A DNA stretch of 64,000 nucleotides from Tetragonia tetragonoides. Taxonomy: Eukaryota > Streptophyta > Magnoliopsida > Caryophyllales > Aizoaceae. Under the pieces are notes generated by a model. It was not told where the DNA came from. It was given only the letters and a program-made list of their open reading frames with translations, and did no database searches. The stretch covers positions 34,696,766-34,760,765 of the forward strand of contig CM076147.1 of assembly GCA_038025085.1 (NCBI GenBank), in the 5' to 3' direction. Shown in pieces: positions 58,032-64,000 of this stretch; within the stretch, counting starts at the first letter, position 1, and every line of letters begins with the position of its first letter. Position numbers and translations under genes: made by a program.

Positions 58032-58242
58032 TGTTCTTTTTTTTCGTCGATTCCATGCTGCATTCTGTTCCCTTCCCTTCTATTCCATTCCGTTCCAATC
58101 CGTTTCGTTCTGTTCCGCATTCTGTACTTTATTTTGTCTCATATTTTTTTGAATTATCCGCACCGCGCCGTTCCGTTCCGCTCCAATCCGTTCCGTTCCG
58201 TTCCTCACCGTCCCGCACCATTCCGTTGAGGAGAACAGGGCC
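58032..58242 (-). mobile_element. Tourist-type MITE, copy 2 of an inverted pair
   Basis: Inverted copy of 56669-56860: the right end gagaacagggcc is followed by TTA (58243-58245), and tta (58029-58031) precedes the degraded left end. It has a few extra gttcc units compared with copy 1. Reading frames here (strings of phenylalanine, arginine, serine and proline) come from the repeats. Confidence 0.85.
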
Positions 58243-58760
58243 TTAGTTTATTTTTTGGGTATGAGTTCGGGATAAGAAAATTGTGTTAGGATCTAGAAAA
58301 AATGGGTCGGGGTGCAAATTTTAACTGCTCTACCGACAAAGTCTTACTCAACCCGAACTTGACCCGTCCCAATAACTGCTAATGACTCATCATATTGACA
58401 ATTGAATCCTAACTAACTCAACTCGGCCCAAGATTTCACAAAGCTAAATTTTTGATAACCGATTCAAACCCGACTCAATATAACAAACTTCTACAATTTA
58501 ATCCGACCTGTTAAAAATCCGAACACGAAACTATCCGGTAAGAACCCTATCTCATCGACCCGTTTGGAAACCCGCTATTGTTGTGAGAATAGAGATAGCG
58601 GGATATTTTGGCCGCTTTATTGCGTTTTCCCCAAGTAACGAAAAAACAAACAAACGTTAACTTCATCTTCAAGAACAAGGCAAAGCCAATTTGCCCAAAA
58701 CCCTGTTGAAGAGTTACCGACTTAACTTTACGCCGTTAAGTCACCCCCCTATTAACGCCG
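58243..58760. other. Intergenic sequence upstream of the RCD1/SRO-like gene
   Basis: Contains words such as aacccgaacttgacccgt and gacccgtttggaaaccc, perhaps an old repeat. No gene is seen. The last part is probably promoter. Confidence 0.4.
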
Positions 58761-58774
58761 TCTTCTCTATCTCT

Positions 58775-58778
<4 letters not shown>

Positions 58779-58813
<35 letters not shown>

Positions 58814-58913
58814 CCCCTTTGCGTTTTCTCTCTCCTCATCTTTCTCTCTCCTCTTTCTTTTTTCTGATGCTAGAGAAACTTTGAGACCGCCGGTATTGAT
58901 AGAAATTAATCAG
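58779..58913 (+). promoter_or_regulatory. RCD1/SRO-like first leader exon with (CT)16
   Basis: A (CT)n run at 58779-58810 and further CT-rich sequence lead to agaaattaatcag|gtatga at 58913/58914. The next leader exon begins at 60596 after tgatgcag, giving a 1682-bp leader intron. Inferred from splice signals; the transcription start is not known. Confidence 0.55.
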
Positions 58914-60595
58914 GTATGAATCTTATTTCTTATATTTGATCGTAAAGTTTTGTTCTTTTTGTGTTATGGGTTTGAATTGAATTGTGAATTAGGTTTTGTA
59001 ATTTTAGGGTTTTGATTGGGGGAGTTAAAGTTTGGGGGTTTAATTTTATGTTTAATTTTATGTTGAATTAGTAGATCTTGGATATTTGTTATGGTTTTAA
59101 TTGTTGGTTGAATGATTATTGGTTTGTTGGCGGTTAATTATGTTTTTTTGGTGGAGCTGACTTTAGGTTTAGGGTTTGACTTTAAGTCGGTTATTTTTTT
59201 GTTCTTGAATTTGTTGATTCTTAGATGGTGATTGTTAATTTTTTGTGTAATTCTTTCAATTAAGCAATTAAGCTTTTTTTGATTTATGGATATGCAATTG
59301 GATACACATATGATCCTTCATATTTCTTGAAGAAGGTTTTTTTTGTGTGCCATCAGTTTGCAAATTAATTTCTATTTTAAAGATGACTTGTTTGATCTAG
59401 TTGCTTGGCGTTGAGTGTGTTGATTGTTGAAATAATATACCTTTTGGACACTTGGTAGAAACCCAGGAACAATTTCCTTTTGGGGCTATCTTTTCTGAGG
59501 ACCAAAACATTGCAACTACCAGAGAAGAAGGTATTTCCCACGGGCGCCGGTCTTGCTTCTTAGGAAAACTTCCTTTGAAAATTTTCTTTTTCAACATTCT
59601 TTTAAATGTCCAGCTAATGTTGGCAAAACATAGTTGCTTAAAGTTAGGTCACATCTTATATAGTCTCCTTAGGAGGCAAGGAGCATAGGGATTTCATATC
59701 TGGCTCTGTATGAGATTTGGGGCACAATAGTTGATTTTGTTTGCCCCTAAACCTCAATGATGTTTACTTGCTAGTACAATAACTTGTATGTTAAAATTAA
59801 GATAAATCTGTACAAATAAAAATTGGTTTAGCATGTTTTTTGACTTGAAATGTTTGTAGTTCACAGGTGATGCTGAGTAGCTGTATGAGCTGATTGATAA
59901 ACTTATCGACTAACGGGAAAACGCAATGGGACTCTTTTAAGTCTCTGGGGACACTGAGTAGGCGTGTAAACTAGTAGGCTAGTGTGACAGCTGTATACTA
60001 TATAGGTATTCAACAACTTTTCACTCTTATGTAAGAGTAATTTTTTTGATATACCTGTAGTGGAACGAGATCAGAAGTTGTAGTTAAATTGTTAATGTGC
60101 AGTCTAATAAAGTGATGCACTTTAAAGAACAATGGAACAAGTGTTTGGATGCATGTAGTTATAATTGTGTAAATGTTTCTATTCCTATGCTTTTGGGCCG
60201 CTTGAGATGTTACCCTTATGTATATTTTTTTTGTGGAGAACCTTAAATGCACATATTTGTGTGTAGCGCCAAAACTTCTTTTTAGTGGAAAAAATTATTC
60301 TGGATTCATTTACTAATCTCCCTCCTCTGTGTCCCAACCCCCCAACACCAAAAAATGGAAAGAAAAAAGTAACCACCCACGAAAAGGGAAGAGGTAAAGA
60401 GTAGCTTACATATGTCTTATCTTAAAAGGAGTAGTTTTCATGTTCTCAAGACCAACTGTGTAAACTTGCTTAGCTTAGTATTTTGAGTGATTACGTGGAA
60501 AGCTCTATTACAATTATCTGTGAAGAAAGAGGCATTTGATGGTGTTTTATGGAGTTTTGTTTTCTTCTGGTTGATCCGTGGCAATTTTGATGCAG

Positions 60596-60842
60596 GTGCT
60601 TGGTTTATATAGCTTTAATAATAATGGAAGTGCAGTCAGCTGCTATTGGGTACGTGTCAATGTTGTTTTTCTGTGTAGTGATTATTATTCCATCATCCAT
60701 GCAGTTTGTACTTCATTTTACAAACAATAAGTGCTGTACATTTGTATTTTGTGTAGGGATTCCTCACATGCATCTCATTGAGTTCTCTGTGCATTTCAGG
60801 GTTGGTCACTTGTATATAATGGCACCCGCTCCGCGCTCCTGA
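60596..60842 (+). promoter_or_regulatory. Second leader exon and candidate spliced upstream ORF
   Basis: A leader exon 60596-60649 ends in a perfect donor (g|gtacgt) and a third begins at 60800 after gcatttcag. An ATG at 60624 reads MEVQSAAI, and splicing continues it in frame as GVGHLYIMAPAPRS with a stop at 60840-60842, giving a 22-codon upstream ORF that ends 91 nt before the main ATG. An upstream ORF of this kind would be expected to lower or condition translation of the main protein. Not shown experimentally here. Confidence 0.45.
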
Positions 60843-60933
60843 TCTGCTCTTTCAGAATCAGAATTGTGTGGCCTTGCTCGTGGTGAACTTTTGAGTTTAG
60901 ATCTGTGTATAGGGATTGATCCATTAGGTAACC

Positions 60934-62039
60934 ATGGAAACGAAATTCGCAAAGGCATTGGATAGTGGTCGTAGAGTCATGGTCGACTTGAAGAGGAAGA
61001 GGGCGGCTAGATTCGCGTCGTATCTGTCGGGAGTTTCTCGCAGTGCAGTGCCGCACCTCTCAACTTTGAAGTCTACATCTGGCAAGCGCAAAAAGCCAGA
61101 TGTCTGCAACACCAAGTGCAGGAGCTGTAAATTTGCTTCTCGTAGGACTTCAATTCGATATTACACAAATTTCATGTCTAGTGGGCTGCCTAAACGTCTT
61201 ATGTTTTACCAGAATGGTAAATGGACAGACCATGAGTCTGTAGTTGTTGGCTTCATTAGGAAAGAGTTTGTGAATAAAAAGGCGGCAGTTGAAGTGAACA
61301 TCAAGAGCCACCATATGATTTTTGATTTTGTTCGTATGATCCAATTCAATTTCAGAACCTCTAGAGAGCAGCCTATGGCATGGATTGATGAGGAGGGATG
61401 CTGTTTCTTCCCTGAATTGTATGCCGATGTTGATGAGCAGCCTGGCAATTGCCATCATGAGGCCCACAAAGAAGAATTATCATCTCTCTCAGGGCTGCAT
61501 GGTGCGAAAGAGATAAAACTGCAAATCGAAATCGAATTGAATGGTGTTGGGGACTCACAAATGCTAGAATATTGTGGGGAATCAAGTCCCCTTGTGAAAA
61601 GGATAAAAATCGGTCAAAATGCCGAAGTTGCAGATAGTTGTGATAGGGTGTGTGATATGAGGATGAATGAAGATGTTGGTGAAAATCAACATTTGCAGAA
61701 CAAAGTAGATGCTGAGATCAAGGAAGCGGATATGGGTTTGGATGCTGTGAAAGAGATGTTCTTAAAGGGAATGCACTTTGCTGGTGGTACAAGCGTGATT
61801 GATATTTGCTCCAACTCGGGCTCTATGGAACGAGGTCGATTGGAGCTTTTCTTGATGCAGCTTGAGATTACAAAAAAGGACCGTGGGAACCCAAATGTTA
61901 GGTATGCATGGCTGCCTTCTACGAAAGAAGCATCCTCGGGGATTTTGTCTTGTGGACTTCGGCATTTTGGGCTTCAACAACTGAAGTCCTCTTATGGCAT
62001 TGGTGTTCATCTCGCAGCTGCGAGCTGTGCTGACACCAG
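60934..62039 (+). CDS. RCD1/SRO-type protein, first coding exon (incomplete in window)
   Basis: One large exon gives 368 codons plus 2 nt. The N-terminus (METKFAKALDSGRRV, then KRKRAARFASYLSG) matches RCD1/SRO1 proteins. A WWE domain covers about residues 75-160 (RYYTNFMSSGLPKRLMFYQN, MAWIDEEGCCFFPELY). The start of the inactive PARP-like domain runs from about 270 to 368 (DAVKEMFLKGM, EITKKDRGNPNVRYAWLP, YGIGVHLAAASC). A KRKK nuclear-localisation-like patch is at about 51-54. RCD1 is a nuclear hub that binds transcription factors such as DREB2A through a C-terminal RST domain and shapes oxidative-stress responses. The donor (ag|gttaaa, 62040) is weak. The rest of PARP and the RST domain were not found up to 64000; either the next intron exceeds 1.9 kb or the gene is truncated. 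Without splicing, the frame stops at 62163. Confidence 0.85.
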
Positions 62040-62277
62040 GTTAAATCCTTCTTTTGATCTTTATGTATCATGTGTACTCCATGCAATTGTTCTTGCGTGC
62101 ACAAGACACACACTCACACACACATATACACTGTTACACTGTTATGTGCATGTATATCGTTGACATTTGCTAGGGACAGAAAAGTTGGTGCAGATGTGAT
62201 TATATATTATAATGTGCTACATTAAGATGTGATGAAAAGGTATATCTGTATGCTAAGAACATGAATCAAATGGTTCA

Positions 62278-62667
62278 ATGCGTGACAAATTATTTATGAA
62301 ATTGAAGAATGGGAAGCAGAGGATGAGGAGCTCACAAGAACTTTTGACTTGGGCATATCAGTGCAGTCATGGCCGTTGTTTTATTTCATATGATTTGTTC
62401 TGTTTCAACATGGAAGCTGAGGATGTGAGAGGTTGCGCGGTTTACATACGACATGTTTGCGAGCTTCCTTCTTCTCCAGCTTCAATCCTATTGCGGGTGA
62501 ATTTCATGGGTCTCAGGCAAGCAGCAGATAATTTTCTGGGGGAAACTAGTGTACTGTTTAATACTGAATCTCCAAATAGGCTTGCCTACTGGAAGAAAAA
62601 GCGTTTGGCACATGATGGTGGTGGTGACTTATCATTTATGTGGCCTATGAAGGATCCTTGGCAGTGA
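62278..62667 (+). CDS. Unassigned 129-codon reading frame after the RCD1/SRO-like exon
   Basis: ATG to stop, 129 aa, with protein-like composition (for example GCAVYIRHVCELPSSPASIL and ending SFMWPMKDPWQ). I recognise no family. It does not resemble the PARP or RST parts expected next in an RCD1-type gene. An alternative frame around 62306-62395 (EEWEAEDEELTRTFDLGI) also looks protein-like, so there may be a frameshift in a decayed gene piece, or parts of two exons. It may lie in the next RCD1/SRO-like intron. Confidence 0.3.
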   Translation: MRDKLFMKLKNGKQRMRSSQELLTWAYQCSHGRCFISYDLFCFNMEAEDVRGCAVYIRHVCELPSSPASILLRVNFMGLRQAADNFLGETSVLFNTESPNRLAYWKKKRLAHDGGGDLSFMWPMKDPWQ

Positions 62668-64000
62668 GATAGAGAACACTCACTTCTCTAATGTGTTGGA
62701 TATGCCTATCATTATATCTGAGAGTTGGCCATTCTGCGTTTTTCAAATTAATGCAATAAAGGATAAAGCTTCACATTGATACAAGATATTGCCTGTTTCA
62801 CAGGTCTGCTCACTGTGTAGATGCTTCCTATTTTTTTCTTACCAGTAGTCAAATAATTTATTGGGTTGAGGAAGCCTTTTCTCTGAATGATTTTAGTATG
62901 CGGTTCATTATAGCATACACGGTTAGTGGACAGGAGTATCTTCAGATACAGTTTTCCGCCGTCTTCCTTGTCTCTTTTTAAACTTCACGGGTATCATATA
63001 TGTCCTTTTTAAATAGTGAAATATGTTCTAGCTGCTGTTATATACAAGTGGAGGTTGGCTTGAGGAATGAAAGGAAGATCTTCTTTCCAAGATATTGGGC
63101 ATGTTTGAGCACTAGTCTGTTGGTGTCTAAATGTGTTCTGGTTCAGAGGTGGCTTTAACGGGCGAGTTTTACTTTTATCGTCCTTGTTTCTCCTTTTCCG
63201 TGTGTGTAGGGGGGGGGGGTGTTGGAACTGTAGCTCTCTGTGGGGATGGAAAAGAAACGACATCTGGGGCACTGACAACAGCAAGTACAGAGATTGTCGT
63301 GATGATGAGAATGATTAGAAAGCAACAGGGAAAGCAGTTAGGGAAAACAGGCGCAAAAAGCATAAATGATTAGGAGCAACTAGTGCAATGAAGGGCATGA
63401 TCATGTACCTGGATTTTGGCTTAAGAATCCTCAAATCACCAAAAAGTCGTATCGAGGGTTTCATCATGGGAGTATCTAATTGAATCAGCTCACTTGTGAT
63501 CACCCTGCTTCTCCTTCATGGCTCTTCCTCATCCAATCTTGGAAAGCTTTCAAGAAATACTCATCTACCTTCTCGTGGGGCACTAGAGTGCCTTCCCTTA
63601 ATGTGCCTGGACCTTTGTAGGCATTGTATTACGCATCTTATGTTCAATGAACTTCTCTTCTTACCACTCTATCGTTAATTCTAGCCTTTGTGGGATGACA
63701 AAGCATCATCATTTGAGGCACAAGTATCCTTTGAATTTGCACTCCCCCCTGGCATTATGGAGTCGTAGGGCCATAAATTAGTAATGTCTTTAATAGCCTC
63801 CTAGTTAGTAGTCTTATTTTTTGTAAGCGGGATTTTCATGTTAAATGAGTTAGAACTCAGGTGGTCTTTCGTTTTTTGCCTTTCCATCTTTATGCAATTT
63901 GCCAATGCCTTCCTTTTTCCACCGTTGCCTTCTAGATCCACTAAGGTATCGCAACTGCTCAATGTTTGGATAAAATTCTTTTTCTTGTAATGTTAAGAAG
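62668..64000. other. Right end of the window, no gene recognised
   Basis: The region contains a G run at 63210-63219 and short frames without family similarity (for example 63131-63373). If the RCD1/SRO-like gene is intact this is intron. No PARP- or RST-like coding was found in the frames I read. Confidence 0.4.

Noticed and set aside
57786..58246. 147- and 71-codon plus-strand frames
   Set aside because: Most of each frame lies in the inverted Tourist MITE; no family similarity in the remainder.
60600..60842. 80-codon frame with a hydrophobic middle
   Set aside because: It reads through what looks like a 150-bp leader intron with strong splice sites; the spliced upstream ORF explains its two ends better.

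Overview
This is a window of plant nuclear DNA, from a dicot. The protein-coding genes are split by GT-AG introns and resemble Arabidopsis families closely. The spaces between them hold AT-rich sequence, plant-type L1 LINEs, MITEs, a Helitron, tRNA-like SINEs and a solo LTR. LINE and class II C4H flavour would fit Caryophyllales (for example Amaranthaceae), but that is an impression, not a demonstration.

Layout. 1-10 kb is gene-poor: a duplicated block carrying the 3' end of a LINE (1-1790 and 3885-5640), a PIF/Harbinger-type MITE, a Stowaway-type MITE, and a compound array of ~313-bp tandem repeats framed by ~650-bp direct repeats (7767-9870). 10.36-14.75 kb (+) is a four-exon CW/MBD gene (MBD2-like, 320 aa). 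A 520-bp hAT-type MITE with a perfect 8-bp target duplication sits at 16.34-16.86 kb, about 200 bp ahead of the next gene. 17.07-26.14 kb (+) is a 16-exon DExH RNA helicase of the HEN2 (DExH10) type, 1026 aa. 29.19-31.45 kb (-) is a two-exon CYP73A cinnamate 4-hydroxylase-like P450, 548 aa. 33-36.7 kb holds a solo LTR, a LINE tail, MITEs and a SINE-like piece. 36.81-41.72 kb (-) is a nearly full-length but broken L1-type LINE. 41.9-44.15 kb has two tandem decayed F-box/DUF295 genes. 45.5-48.5 kb has a poly(A)-tailed retroposon with a perfect 13-bp target duplication, a ~1.04-kb non-autonomous Helitron, and another TTA-flanked MITE. 49.5-53.93 kb (+) is an NPH3/RPT2-family gene (RPT2-like, 571 aa) with a ~1.9-kb leader intron containing SINEs. 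54-58.3 kb is transposon-rich. 58.8 kb onward (+) is an RCD1/SRO-type gene with two leader introns and a candidate spliced upstream ORF; its WWE domain and the start of its PARP-like domain are present, but the rest was not found before the window ends.

The intact genes do different jobs: chromatin reading (MBD2), nuclear RNA surveillance with the exosome (HEN2), phenylpropanoid entry (CYP73A), phototropin signalling (RPT2) and stress transcription-factor hub (RCD1/SRO). Nothing suggests that they act as one system. Splice sites were assigned by reading GT/AG borders, frame continuity and remembered family conservation; all five gene models keep an open frame across every junction. No transcript or database search was available.
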